A stretch of DNA of 64,000 bases from Panax quinquefolius (taxonomy: Eukaryota > Streptophyta > Magnoliopsida > Apiales > Araliaceae). The translations under genes and the position numbers were made by a program. The notes under the pieces were generated by a model. That model had not been told where the DNA came from, made no database searches, and saw nothing but the letters and a program-made list of their open reading frames with translations. The DNA lies in assembly GCA_020205615.1 (NCBI GenBank), contig CM035160.1, positions 3,450,437 through 3,514,436 of the forward strand, written 5' to 3'. Shown piece by piece: positions 14,281 through 26,198 of the stretch (its first letter is position 1; each line of letters opens with the position of its first letter).

Positions 14281-14512
14281 AATCGATAGTAATTACCTTT
14301 GTGAATAGTAATTACCTTTGTGAATAGTAATTACCTTTCGTCAATAGTAATTACCTTCGTCAATAGTAATTACATTTGTGAATAATAATTAATTACCTTC
14401 GTCAATAGTATTTACCTTCGTCAATAGTAATTACCTTCTTGATAGTAATTACCTTCGTCAATAGTAATTACCTTCGTCGATAGTAATTACCCTTCGCAAA
14501 TAGTAGTTGTCC
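14281..14512 (+). repeat. 18-19-bp minisatellite in the 5' LTR
   Basis: About 12 tandem copies of a unit close to AATAGTAATTACCTTCGTC, with T/G variants (CTTTGTG). The same array recurs in the 3' LTR and, inverted and diverged, in the minus-strand solo LTR (28110-28270). Confidence 0.88.
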
Positions 14513-14652
14513 CTTGATATTACCAAGAGTTAAGCGCCTCTTCGATTGTTCCAAGGGTTAATTACCCCTTCATGAAATAGTAGTTGTCTCTTCAATATTA
14601 CCAAGAGTCATTTTGACCCTTCGTTAAGACCAAGAGCCACCCTCGGTTTTTC

Positions 14653-14660
14653 TATAAATA
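14653..14660 (+). promoter_or_regulatory. TATA box of the 5' LTR
   Basis: TATAAATA about 1.05 kb into the LTR, followed by a CT/GA-rich stretch (about 14680-14740). This probably marks the U3/R boundary and the start of the retrotransposon transcript. The same motif occupies the same place in the 3' LTR (20970-20976). Confidence 0.55.
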
Positions 14661-14859
14661 GAAAGCTCATTCCTTCATTATTTCTTACTTAATTCACTTT
14701 GAAACTCTGAGAGAGAAACTATATAGAGAAAGAAGAAAAGTATTTTGCTACTTCACTTTTCCAATATTCAAATTTCTTTAAGGTAGGGTATATTATTTGT
14801 TGTACTTTCGTAAAGGGTGTTATTTTTTTTATTCATGAAGAGAACTTACATTATTCCAT

Positions 14860-15300
14860 TTTTATTATTACATTGGAATAACTTTGTAAAAGTGGCATAC
14901 CCAATACATGACTTTGTATATGCGGAATACCCTATACTTGGTGAAATCCTTATATTATTCCATTCTTATTTATTACATTGGAATAACTTTGTATGCTCGG
15001 AATCCCCTATACTTGGTGACATTCTTCTATTATTTTATTATTTCGTTGGAACATCATGTCATGCTTTCTTACGCAGGACTGGTTCCGTCTTTATTATTCT
15101 CTTTATTATTCTATTGGAATATCTTATCGTGTGTTTTACAGGACTGGTTAAAATCTTTATTATTACGTCTTTATTATTCATTGGAATATCACATGCGTGT
15201 GTTTACACAGGACTGGTTCCGTTTTATTATTCGTATTTATTATTACATTGGAATAACACATACATCTGCAATGCAGAATGCGTGGTGATTTCTTTTGTTA
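14860..15300 (+). repeat. 65-90-bp tandem repeat block in the 5' LTR
   Basis: About six imperfect units, each centred on a TTATTATTxxxTTGGAATA core (for example at about 14868, 14958, 15040, 15106, 15174, 15237). The last units add ACAGGACTGGTTCCGT. The repeats create long open frames in two phases that are not genes. The block recurs in all LTRs of this family in the window. Confidence 0.8.
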
Positions 15301-16317
15301 TTTCATTATTTATTATACTCGGTTAGTTAAAATTTTGACTTTTATACTCCTTGAATTTAGTGGAATATCCTTGATATTTTGCGCTTCATCGATAGATTTT
15401 TAATGAAAATATTTTTCCGAGCATTCTTGAATTTTACTCTACAAAGCGAAGATCATGTTGACAATTTGGGCGTTATTAGTTCTGAATAAATTAATTCGTG
15501 AACTTGTTTTATTGAATTATTATGTCATTGTCATCATCCTCATGTTATATTATGTTATCTTTGACTTACGTGCATAGATGAACTTAGTATGATTATGATC
15601 AGAGATCATTCTGAATAATCATGGCTTGATATAAATGATGTGACAAAAGTCCTCGGTGGCACGTAATGCGATGATGGATAGTTTTGGTATGATTATGACC
15701 GGGGGTGATTTAAGTATAGTCATGACCATTGATAATTTGATGAAAATCCTCTTAATAGTGGTACATGGATGATTAGATATTGTGGTTTATTCATTAAACT
15801 GAGTCTTAGTGATAAAAATTGATGAAAACCTTTTAAAACCTAAAAGATAGTAGACTTTATTTTCTACTTGACTCTTTTAATGGATTGCATATTCTGCTGC
15901 AGTTAAACTGGTTGTCTATTGTATTTTATCAGTTTAACATTGTTGAAGACTATTGATAATTTATTCTGCATTATCTTAGTTATAATATTTCTTACATTTG
16001 GGCTAGTTGAGCTCACCCTTTCTTTCACCGTTCTCTTGTGAAATGAGAATATACCGGGACGAGTCGGGGAAAAGAGTGATGGTCCCGAAGATAGCATTAG
16101 TAGTCCTCACTATTACATTAAATAGTGTGACAATAAATGTAATGAGGACTCTTGAGTATGGATATTGTCTAAATGACAATATTCCTATTAGAACTCTCGG
16201 TTTATGTATTGTCGTATGTTACATTTGACGGATGTATAATTAAGTTTGTATTTGAATTTATGTACCATGTAAGTGGCGACCAAGATGGGTGACGATACCT
16301 AATTTTGGGGCGTCACG

Positions 16318-16335
16318 GTTGGTATCGAGCTTAGG
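16318..16335 (+). other. Primer-binding site, initiator-Met tRNA type
   Basis: Immediately after the 5' LTR lies TTGGTATCGAGCTTAGG. This matches the usual plant PBS beginning TGGTATCAGAGC, complementary to the 3' end of initiator methionine tRNA, apart from one missing base. Confidence 0.7.
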
Positions 16336-19300
16336 GATATGATCTTGGCAAAGATGCGAGATAAGAACTAGGAGGGGAGAGGCGGGGAAATTCGCCTAAG
16401 TAGTATGACCTACCTAAGTTTATTTGTTATTTAATTGGTCGCCGTAGTATAGGGATAATATTTGATATATTAATTAACCCTTGTGTTGTGGCGATTGTAT
16501 GGAAATGGCAAATTTGAAAATATTCACAATGGAGTGAATGTGACCGTTGTGACACCTTTAATCACTAATCGAGTTAATGCAATGTCGAGACGAGGAACAA
16601 ATTAGAGATATCTACGTAGTGAATGAAGAACTAATTGTTGCACCCGAGCTAGCTAGCAGAGGTTGGTGGTAGAGTGAGAGTGAGGAAGAAGAGGAAGAAT
16701 AGAACACGAGGAGAATTGGTTAGAAGAAATTTATGATCAAAACTTAGAATTAAAAAATCGTGTTCGTGAGCTAGAAGAACAGAGTTGAAGAAGCTGAAAG
16801 CGGTCGTGGAACAAAGGGATACAACAATTCAAAATTGGGTTACCCGATATGTGATGCTCGAACAAAATCACGCTTTGGCGAGGTGTAAGATATTAAAGTT
16901 GGAATCGAGAATTTAAAAATCAAAGATCAATTGAAAAGAAGAAACAATCGAACGAAGGAGAATAGGCGATGCATGGGTAAAAAGCGCACAACGCGTTGAT
17001 AGTGTAGAAAAAGACGTCCGATCCAATAAAGCCAAAATAGATGAAATGGACTTTTCTTTTTGGACAAGAATTGGGAGAATTAACATCGAATTCGGAATTA
17101 CCATGTGCATAGCGGTCAACCCGAATTCGATATGGATCGGAGAATAATGATTCAAATCATGGATCAGGAATGTGAAGAAGCACTTAAGGGTGGAATGTAC
17201 CCTATAGTAAAGTCAAACTCGGTAATTTAAGCGAGAGCGTTTGTCGAGAAACCCGAACGAAGTTATTACGGGTAAATTAATTATAAATTATTGCGAAGTC
17301 TATACTTTATTCAATACAAGTTCTACCCACTCTTTTATTCTACCTAGTTGTGTTCAATGTTTAAATTTGACTCTAGGAAAAATTAGACTTTGATTTATCT
17401 ATTGAAACTTCGTTGGGAGAAACCTTCGTTACCTCCACTGTTTATTAATCTTGTTGTTTCAAATAAACACTTTCACGATCTTATCTCTTTGAAAATACTT
17501 GCCTTTGAGGTAATTTTTGAAAACGATTGATTAACTACTTATTATTCTTTTTGTAAGGTTGTTAGCTTTCATATTCCTAACCAACTTTGTTATCTTAATT
17601 CAAAGTAACCAAACCCTAAAGTTAATCATTGTTATATCAAGCCATAAGTAAAGAGCCCCAATCCTTTTCGTTGTTGACTTCCTTGTGTGGAATGCAAAGC
17701 CGGACTTTTTCAGTAGGCGACGTCGTGAATGACGATGACAAGTTGATAGGTATCATTGTGAGGTCTTTATCTAGGTTAAAGGATAGAAGTCACAGATTGG
17801 TATCAATGTAACGTACTATCCAAGTCTTGGATAAGAGTAGCAGTTTTGAATAATATTTCTATCATTAATAAATTTCTTGACGTATTCTTGAATATTTCCT
17901 AGCCTACCTTAGAGCGTGAAATCGAATTTTGTATTGACTCCAGTACAAAAACCCATTTCTTAAACCCTCAAATATTTTTTCAACTAAAAGGATCTGTTTA
18001 CGAGGATTATGATGAAAGTCATAATAAAAGCATTGGACTAATGAAAATCATGGGTATATGAAGTATTAGTAAGTGTTATGATGAGTTATGTGGTTATTAT
18101 GTGAAAACATGAAAGTTTCTTAGAAATCACAAAGGGTTGAAAAATCAAATTTTGGTAAAAACGTAACATGAAATTCAATTGACCATATCTCCTATTATAT
18201 TTTGAATTTTTGAGTGTGGTCAAGTCCTAGAGTTAGATCTATGAGTTTTGTAGCTTATCCAAGTGGAATCACCTTTGGAATAGGTGTTTGAGATTTTTCG
18301 TGTGGACTGAATTTAGCAAAAGAGTCCAAAGCTGCAAATTACAAAAATGCTACTGCCCAGAAACTTTAAGGGGCTGTTTCGGCCAATAAATTTATGTGAA
18401 AAATTCTGGCCTTTTGGGACATGAAAATATATGTTATAAAGTACCTCCTGTCCAAAAATGAGCTCATTCTGACTTAAAATGAACAAGTTATGACCATTTC
18501 AATATTTAGGTTTTTTTGACGAAAAATGCTATAACTGGAGTTCTATAACTCCGATGACCTTGAAATTTAAACTGGAGGCTCACATTAACATGTGTAAGGT
18601 CCTGCCAAGATTTGGGAATTTTTGGAGTTAAACTTGAGGTAGCTAATTTCTTAAGGAATTAATTAGAAATTAATTTTTGAAAAATAGTAAATGAATTTTA
18701 AAATTCGAGAAAATATATTTTCATCATGGGACTATATTATGCTAAATCCCAGAAAAGAAATATTTTGGGACTGATTTGGTATTTTTCATGAAAATAGTTT
18801 AATTCTGAACATATGAGTTAAATATGTTATGTGAAGTAATAAAGTTGAAAATAGGATTTTATGGGTTGAGAATCCTATATAGAGTATATGCATATTTTTT
18901 GGATGAGGATTTGATAATTGGTGATTATGTCTTATGAGTATGGCATTTTGAATGATTAAATGCATTATATGGTAAAGCGTAAACAATTGAGATAAATTGT
19001 TTATAAATTTAAGAAGTGATTAAAATATTGTTATAATATTAATGATATTAGATTATGAGATTATTAAGTGATTGATAACATGGGGATATTCTTGAATCCT
19101 GAATAAATTATATTATAAATGTTTAATATTTATCCTTTATCTCATTTGATTGATTCTTTATATCATTATCCTCAAGCTTATATTGTGTTGAAAGTCATAC
19201 ATGGCTTTACGTGAATAGATGGACTTGGTATGATTATGACCGAGGATTGTTCGGTATAATCATAACCGTCATTGAAAAACACGATTATCTTTGGTAGTAG

Positions 19301-19885
19301 TGCATGGATAATTTGTGGTCGTGATCTTAATGAATACACGATTATCTTTCGGTAGTAGTGCATGGATAATTTGTGGTCGTGATACTAATGAATACACGAT
19401 TATCTTTCGTAGTAGTGCATGGATAATTCGTGGTCGTGATACTAATGAATATCCTTGGCACGTAGTGCAGGATGATTCGATGATATGGATTAATTATTGA
19501 AATTGAGTCTCAAAGAATGAAATATTAATTCATGGATGTGGTAAAAGTCATCTTTCAGTAGTAGTGCATTGATAGACTTGGTATGATTATGACCAAGGAT
19601 TATTGGTATAATCATGATCAGTAATTGAAAACACGAATATCCTTGGCGATGAAGTGCATGGATAATTCAGTGGTCGTGATACTATTAAGTCGTGTCTCAA
19701 AGATTATTGGTTTTCTGAGTTGTATATCTTTGGCTGTGTAGTGCAAAGATGAATTGTTAATGAATATCTTTGGTAGGATTAGAAGATGAATTTAATATTT
19801 TTAACGATAAAGGTATTCAAGGTATCCTCACATCTTTATCATATATCAGTGCACGTAATTCTAATTTCGAGGAGAAATTTCATAA
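16336..19885 (+). other. Non-coding interior of the LARD-like element
   Basis: No intact frame longer than about 80 codons is coherent here. At about 16620-17230 a chopped sequence, read across several stops and frames, is rich in Glu/Lys/Arg and has heptad-like patterns. It could be a decayed gag or coiled-coil frame, but no gag, protease or RT motif is recognisable. The final part (about 19085-19885) resembles the mid-LTR sequence around 15480-15760 and contains a 57-bp tandem array. Confidence 0.6.
19275..19455 (+). repeat. 57-bp tandem repeat inside the element
   Basis: Just over three copies of a unit starting CACGATTATCTTT and containing GTAGTGCATGGATAATT and GTGGTCGTGAT. The array accounts for short open frames on both strands (19178-19363, 19315-19500). 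Related single motifs occur in the LTRs, so the array was probably amplified from LTR-derived sequence. Confidence 0.85.
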
Positions 19886-19895
19886 GAAGGGAGGT
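19886..19895 (+). other. Polypurine tract
   Basis: GAAGGGAGGT directly precedes the TGTAAGACC start of the 3' LTR, as expected for the plus-strand primer of an LTR retrotransposon. Confidence 0.75.
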
Positions 19896-22649
19896 TGTAA
19901 GACCCAACTTTTATAAATAAAGATGAATTTTTTTATAAATATTATTTTTGAATATTATGGAATAAATTTGATATAATGTTATAGTTGTGGGTAATATTTA
20001 TAAATTTTGCAAAGTAAGCAAGTTGTTATAAAATATTCGTTTGGTGGGAATATTCTTTTGTTTGGGAATATTAAATACGACTACTCAATCATTAAGTGGA
20101 CCCCACAACTAAGTATTGTCGTAGTGGGAAAATGACAAAATTATTTTTCTATAAAAAATAACGGCGGAGTGTGTTATCAATAAACCCATTGAACTACCTT
20201 AGTAAAAAGTACAATAATACGCGTCTTGTATAGTAGAAGACACGATATTGATTATTGATGCTTACGTGAGAAGTCACTCATTTATGCTCAATTATTACTA
20301 CAAAGAATTCTTTGCATCATATCTCTTATATTATTGATTCAATTATTGTCACAAGATCATATCGTATAATATGTTATAGTATTAAATTATTAATTGAGAC
20401 GACAAGTTATAAATGATTAATAATTGTTGAAAGATTAAATATGTATTGATTAAAAATAAAATGATTTGTGGTAATATTTATTCAATCCTTGATGTATATA
20501 AAGAGTACATTATGAGACATTTGTGGTAAGTTTGATTATTTTATGGGGGCCATATGTCATCATCTAAGAGTCCTTCCGTCGATAGTAATTACCTTTGTGA
20601 ATAGTAATTACCTTTGTGAATAATAATTACCTTCGTCAATAGTATTTACCTTCAATCAATAGTAATTACATTTGTGAATAGTAATTACCTTTGTGAATAA
20701 GTAATTACCTTCGTCCAATAGTATTTACCTTAATCAATAGTAATTACCTTCTTCAATAGTAATTACCTTCATCAATAGTAATTACCTTCGTCAATAGTAA
20801 TAATTACCCTTCGCAAATAGTAGTTGTCCCTTCAATATTACCAAGAGTTAATCGCGCTTCTTGATTGTTCCAAGGGTTAATTACCCTTCATGAATAGTAG
20901 TTGTCTCTTGATATTACCAAGAGTCATTTTGACCCTTCGTTAAGACTCAAGAGCCACCCTCGCTTTTTCTATAAATGAAAAGTTTCATTCCTTCATTATT
21001 TTTACGAATTCAATCGAAACTCTAGAGAGAAACTATAGAGAAAGAAGAAAAGTATTTTTGCTACTTCACTTTTCCAATATTCAACTCTTCTAAGGTAGGG
21101 ATATTATTTGTTGTACTTTCGTAAAGGGTGTTATTTTTTTATTCATGAAGAGAACTTCGTTATTCCATTTTTTATTATTCTATTGGAATAACCTCGTAAA
21201 AAGTGGTATACCCAATACATGACCTGTGATATGCGGAATACCCTATACTTGGTGAAATCCTTATATTATTCCATTCTTATTTATTACATTGGAATAACTT
21301 TGTATATGGAATCCCTATACTTGGTGACATTCTTCTATTATTTTATTATTTCGTTGGAACATCCTCGCTTCAGGCTTTTACGCCTTGGGACACTGGTTAA
21401 AATCTTTATTATTCATCTTTATTATTCTATTGGAATATCTTGTCGTGTGTTTTACGGACTGGTTCCGTCTTTATTATTCATCTTTATTATTCTATTGGAA
21501 TATCACATGCGTGTGTTTTACAGGGACGACCGTTCCGCTTTTTTATTATTCTCAGTATTTATTATTACATTGGAATAAACTTTGCATACAAGCACCCAAT
21601 GCATGGTGATTTCTTTTGTTATTTCATTATTTATTATACTCAAATAAGTTAAAATTTTGACTTCTATACTCCTTGAATTTAGTGGAATATCCTTGATATT
21701 TGCGCTTCATCCAAAGATTTTTAATGAAAATATTTTTCCGAGCATTCTTGAATTTTACTCTACAAAGCAAAGATCATGTTGACAATTTGGACGTTATTAG
21801 TTCCTGAATAAATTAATTCGTGAACTTGTTTTATTGAATTATTATGTCATTGTCATCATCCTCATGTTATATTATGTTATCTTTGACTTACGTGCATAGA
21901 TGAACTTAGTATGATTATGATCAGAGATCATTCGGAATAATCATGGCTTGATATAAATGATGTGACAAAAGTCCTCGGTGGCTCTGTAATGCGTTGATGG
22001 ATAGTTTTTTGGTATGATTATGATTGGGGGTGATTCAAAGTATAGTCATGACCATTGATAATTTGATGAAAATCCTTGGCCAGTGGTACATGGATGATTA
22101 GATATTGTGGTTTATTCATTAAACTGAGTCTTAGTGATAAAAATTGATGAAAACCTTTTTAAAACCTAAAAGATAGTAGACTTTATTTTCTACTTGACTC
22201 TTTTAATGGATCAGATATATTCGCTGCAGATTAAACCGGTGGTTGTCTATTGTATTTTATCGGTTTAACATTGTTGAAGACTATTGATAATTTATACGCA
22301 ATATCTTAGTTATAATATTTCTTCTTTGGGCTAGTTGAGCTCACCCTTTCTTTTTTCTTTATTCTCTTCAGAAATGAGAATATAATTTGGGACGAGTCGG
22401 GAAAAGAGTGATGGTCCCGAAGATAGCATTAGTAGTCCTCACTATTACATTAAATAGTGTGACAATAAATGTAATGAGGACTCTTGAGTATGGATATTGT
22501 CTAAATGACAATATTCCTATTAGAACTCTCGATTTATGTATTGTCGTATATACACGCACGATGTATAATTAAGTTTGTATTTGAATTTATGTACCATGTA
22601 AGTGGCGACCCAAGATGGGTGACGTATACCTAATTTTGGGGGCATCACA
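19896..22649 (+). repeat. 3' LTR of the LARD-like element
   Basis: 2754 bp from TGTAAGACCCAAC to GGGGGCATCACA. It carries the minisatellite (about 20577-20820), TATA box (20970-20976) and 65-90-bp repeat block (about 21170-21570) in the same order as the 5' LTR. Open frames at 21219-21652 arise from this block. Confidence 0.88.
20577..20820 (+). repeat. 18-19-bp minisatellite in the 3' LTR
   Basis: Copy of the AATAGTAATTACCTT array with slightly different unit order and variants from the 5' LTR. This shows rearrangement after integration or error in assembling the array. Confidence 0.85.
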
Positions 22650-22957
22650 GTACACACATGTGAACAAATAGTTATATAAATATGTGAATTAGTAGCAATT
22701 AATTTCTCATTTATCCGATAAATTACACGATTTATCAATATAACCCCTAGACATCAATTATCATCGGAATAGATGTCGATTTCCACTAACACTAATAATC
22801 CCAACACAATGGAACTATCAAAATTCATTTTTAATCAACACAACTTATTCATCATTAATATTATAACTCATAATATTTAACAACCAGATCGTTCCCAGGA
22901 AAGAGGGGGCTTTCCGATAAGGATTTCTCCTTATTGGCGCGCAATTAGGTGACCAAA
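22650..22957 (-). mobile_element. Minus-strand LTR, segment 2 of 3
   Basis: Continues the LTR interrupted at 13596. Both sides of the intervening element share TGTGAAT/CAATAGT-type motifs, and the piece ends with a block that matches 52140-52215 (GGCTTTCCGATAAGGA type). It is broken again at 22957 by the solo LTR that follows. Confidence 0.6.
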
Positions 22958-25435
22958 TGTAAGACCCCAACTTATTATAAATAAAATCAAATTTCCTCTA
23001 ATTATATTTGTGAATAATAAGGTATTAATTTGATATAATTCTCTGGTTATGGGTGAAATGTGCAAATTTTGCAAAATATGCAAGTGGTTATAAAATAATT
23101 ATTGTTGTCAGGGAATATTCGTTTGGTCGTGGAATATTCTTGTTGTCGGGGAATATTCATACGATGGCACAGTCATTTGTGGGCCCCATAACAGAATAAC
23201 TGTCGAATGAAGAAAACGACAAGTTTGAGTTTTTATAAATAATAGCGTAGTTGTTACCGTTAACACTGTTGAAATACCCGGTGGTTAAAATACGATGTCT
23301 GGCGTGGATGCACAGTATTGATGAATTATTGATCCTTACGTAAGAAGCACTACTCAATAATTGTTCAAAGAGAATTCTTGTTCAATATTTTATTTTATTG
23401 ATTCAATAATTCTTTGCGTTGATATTTTATATTATTGTTATTTCAATAATTATCCTTTGCGGTATTTCCCATTATCGGATCAATAATTTATATTATTTGA
23501 ATAATATTATTAGATAGCATTATTGGCAATGTCCGGAAAGTTACGTCGAGGAGAGGTTTGGTCACCTAATTCTTGCTACCAATAAGGAGAAATTCTTATT
23601 GGAAAGCCCCCCTTCCTCGAACTACGGCTGGTTGTCGTAAATGTGATTCGTAATATTATTTGTGAATAATTAATTATTGATTCATATGATAAGGAAATAT
23701 TTATTTTATGTGGATATAAATATTGGATATATTTATTGTGGTTAAAAATGAAGGAGTTAATGTTGAGGTGTTTTATCAGTATTTTTGTCGGAATGAAGGT
23801 ATTAAAAATTAAACCAGTGTTTTTGAGATATATTGTGTGAGTTATAATTTTTAATCCATTGTTGGATCGTTGTAATTTTTGGATATGATATACATATATA
23901 AGTTGAGTATATGTCCACAAATTTTGAACCGATTAAAATGAACGTATGATTTGTTATGAATTTTAAGAGGTGGTGATTCGTAAATTAGGTTTATAAATGA
24001 TTTTGGTGGAAAATTCTAGAATTGAGTGGGCCCCACTTGTGGTTGGTGAAAAATGTGCTGAATTTATTTCAAATGTGGTGGGTGGGAATAGTAGCCAGTA
24101 AAGCCATCAGGTTGTAGGTCAAGTCTGCTAACATTTTCCTATAAATAGAATGCTAAGTTAGAATTGAAAATCACACCGAAACAAGTTTTCTCTTTTTCTC
24201 TCTAGATTATTGAGTGTATTTTGTGAGTATTTAGATACTTTGTGAGTTTCATTCATCAATGCAAGTTTCCTTGAAATTATATACCGTTATTCCGATCGAA
24301 ATCTTGATATTTTGAGGTAAGGGGTGTTATATTCTTCTTAAAATGATATTTTCTTCAATATCATTATACCAAAATGTTGGTATGAACTTTTATCAAATTT
24401 GGAACTTTTTGTGTGGGGTTACTTATTCACGATATCTAAGACTATTTATTCACATATATCGACATTTATTCACGAATCGACATTATTCAATAGAAAAAAT
24501 GAAATTTTCTTATTTTTGTCCAAGATGTCTATTATGGTTCTATCTTTGATTGTATCCATGTTTTGATCTTTATTCTTGAATTTTGCTTCAAAATTGGTTA
24601 TTATGGAGTATTATTGATCTTGGATAAACTGCTATATATCTAATCCCTACTATTTGTCCTTCCGTTCAATTTGGATTCATTTTCTTTAAAATATTTTTCA
24701 TCATCCTCGGTCCTAAATGATGATATTCTTGAAAATCTTTGGTCTATATAGTGCAAGATGAATGATTAAGCGATGAATATCTTTGGCCAGTAGTGCGAAG
24801 ATGAGCAGTGTTGAGATGAAACATGACCAATTGGTGATATAAATGAATATCTTTGGCACGTAGTGCAAAGATGAATATTGATTAAAGATTTATATTGATT
24901 GTTATTACGGAGGATAAAATATTGATGATGGACTTTTAAATCTTAGAAGATAGTAGAATTCTTTCTCTACTGACTCTCTTCTAATGGATTCTTTTTTTTC
25001 ATTGCGATTGTTGATCTAAAACTTGTTGTCTATTATATTTTATCGATTTTTTTCTGTTGAAGACTAACGATAATTTGTTGTATATTATCTTAGTCATAAT
25101 ATTCTTTCTTTGGCTAGTTGAGCTCACCCTTTTCCTTTTTGTTCCATTTTTCTCGGGAGGTGAGAACATAGCGAGAACTAGTCGAGTGCGGAGTGATGGT
25201 TCTAGAAAGATGTTTTAGCGATCCTCACTATTTACGTAAAATAGTGTTTGAATAATTGTAATGAGGACTTATTTGAGTGTGGATATTATCTAAGACAATA
25301 TTTGTATTTAAACTCACAAATATGTGTTGTCGATTTTTGCGACAATTGTATTATTAAAATTGTAGTTTACTTTACATCTTATGTATTTGACATTTCGTAG
25401 AATGGGTGTTGTATAACTATTTTGGGGGCGTCACA
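22958..25435 (+). mobile_element. Solo LTR (2478 bp) with perfect CCAAA target duplication
   Basis: Starts TGTAAGACCCCAAC and ends GGGGGCGTCACA. CCAAA lies immediately outside on both sides (22953-22957 and 25436-25440). TATA box at 24140-24147. It belongs to a subfamily related to, but distinct from, the flanking LTRs. A related uninterrupted sequence around 52205-52250 (AATTAGGTGGCCAAACCTC) shows the site without the insertion, which confirms both boundaries. No interior is present, so the element was lost by LTR-LTR recombination. Confidence 0.9.
24140..24147 (+). promoter_or_regulatory. TATA box of the solo LTR
   Basis: TATAAATA at the place corresponding to the TATA of the other LTRs, about 1.18 kb from the 5' end. 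Confidence 0.45.
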
Positions 25436-26017
25436 CCAAACCTCTCCTTAACAGAATTTCTAGACATTGTCAATATTGTAAATAATAATATGAATAACTT
25501 TGTCGTCTCAATTATTGATTTAATAATATAATATATTATGCGAAATGATAATCTGTGACAATAATTGAATCAATAATATGAGAGATATGACGCAAAGAAT
25601 TATCGTAGCAATAATTGAGTATAACCCGAGTGACTTCTCAACGTAAACATCAATAATCAATATGAGTGTCTACTACGCAACCACGCGTAGACATCGTTTT
25701 TTAACAGGTGTTTCAAGCGATTAACGGTAAAACTTTCGCGTAGTTATTTTCATAAAAGTATTTTTGTCGTTTTTCAATCAAATGATAATAATTACATTAT
25801 GGGTCCACCAATGATTGTCTTGAATTATCTGAATATTCCTGTTAAAGCGAATATTCCCGACCAATCGAATATTATATAACAACTTCATGCGACTTTTGCA
25901 AAATTTGTAAATATTACCCACAACTATAACATTATATCAAATCCACTTCATAATATAAAAAAAAAAAAATTATTTCGAGAAAATTAAATCTTTATTCATA
26001 AAATCTGGGGTCTCACA
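25436..26017 (-). mobile_element. Minus-strand LTR, segment 3 of 3
   Basis: From the CCAAA duplication to the terminal TCTCACA (the reverse complement of a TGTGAGACC LTR start at 26017). It corresponds to the first 500-600 bp of the LTR family. No 5-bp duplication could be matched between 11729-11733 and 26018-26022, so this oldest copy may be rearranged at one end. Confidence 0.7.
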
Positions 26018-26198
26018 GATAACTTCTAAACGGGAAGATTTCAAAGAAGATCTATAAAAGGTAATCAAATTCAAACAAACAATAAAAATTTGAATAATCA
26101 AAAAGTCAACGGTCTGCTGCTATTTCTAAAAGCTTCTACTCTACGATCTTAAACCTTTTATTTTGTTGCTGATCAATCATTTTGTGTTGAACTTAAAG

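Larger units (their letters stand above)
13597..16317 (+). repeat. 5' LTR of the LARD-like element
   Basis: 2721 bp, starting TGTAAGACCCCCAC and ending GGGGCGTCACG. It carries an 18-19-bp minisatellite (14281-14512), a TATA box (14653-14660) and a block of 65-90-bp imperfect repeats (about 14860-15300). Long stretches are virtually identical to the 3' LTR (for example about 130 bp from 16086), whereas CG-containing spots differ by substitutions and small indels. Confidence 0.88.
13597..22649 (+). mobile_element. Full-length non-autonomous LTR retrotransposon (LARD-like), 9.05 kb
   Basis: Two direct LTRs (13597-16317 and 19896-22649) flank a 3.6-kb interior without intact genes. Supporting marks: TG..CA ends (the last base of the 5' LTR has changed to G); a 5-bp flank GTACT (13592-13596) against GTACA (22650-22654), matching at 4 of 5 positions; a PBS right after the 5' LTR; and a purine-rich tract right before the 3' LTR. 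Neither gag nor pol (protease, RT, RNase H, integrase) can be found, so it must have moved using proteins of another element. The long LTRs and non-coding interior fit the LARD class of gypsy-like derivatives. The superfamily is inferred, not proven. Confidence 0.88.

Noticed and set aside
14817..15326. 169-codon open frame with hydrophobic repeats that looks like a membrane protein
   Set aside because: Lies in the 65-90-bp tandem repeat block of an LTR. The equivalent block in the 3' LTR gives different, frame-shifted products.
19085..19500. Regular repeats considered as a CRISPR-like array
   Set aside because: Plant nuclear context, unit of 57 bp without distinct spacers. It is a simple tandem repeat within an LTR element.
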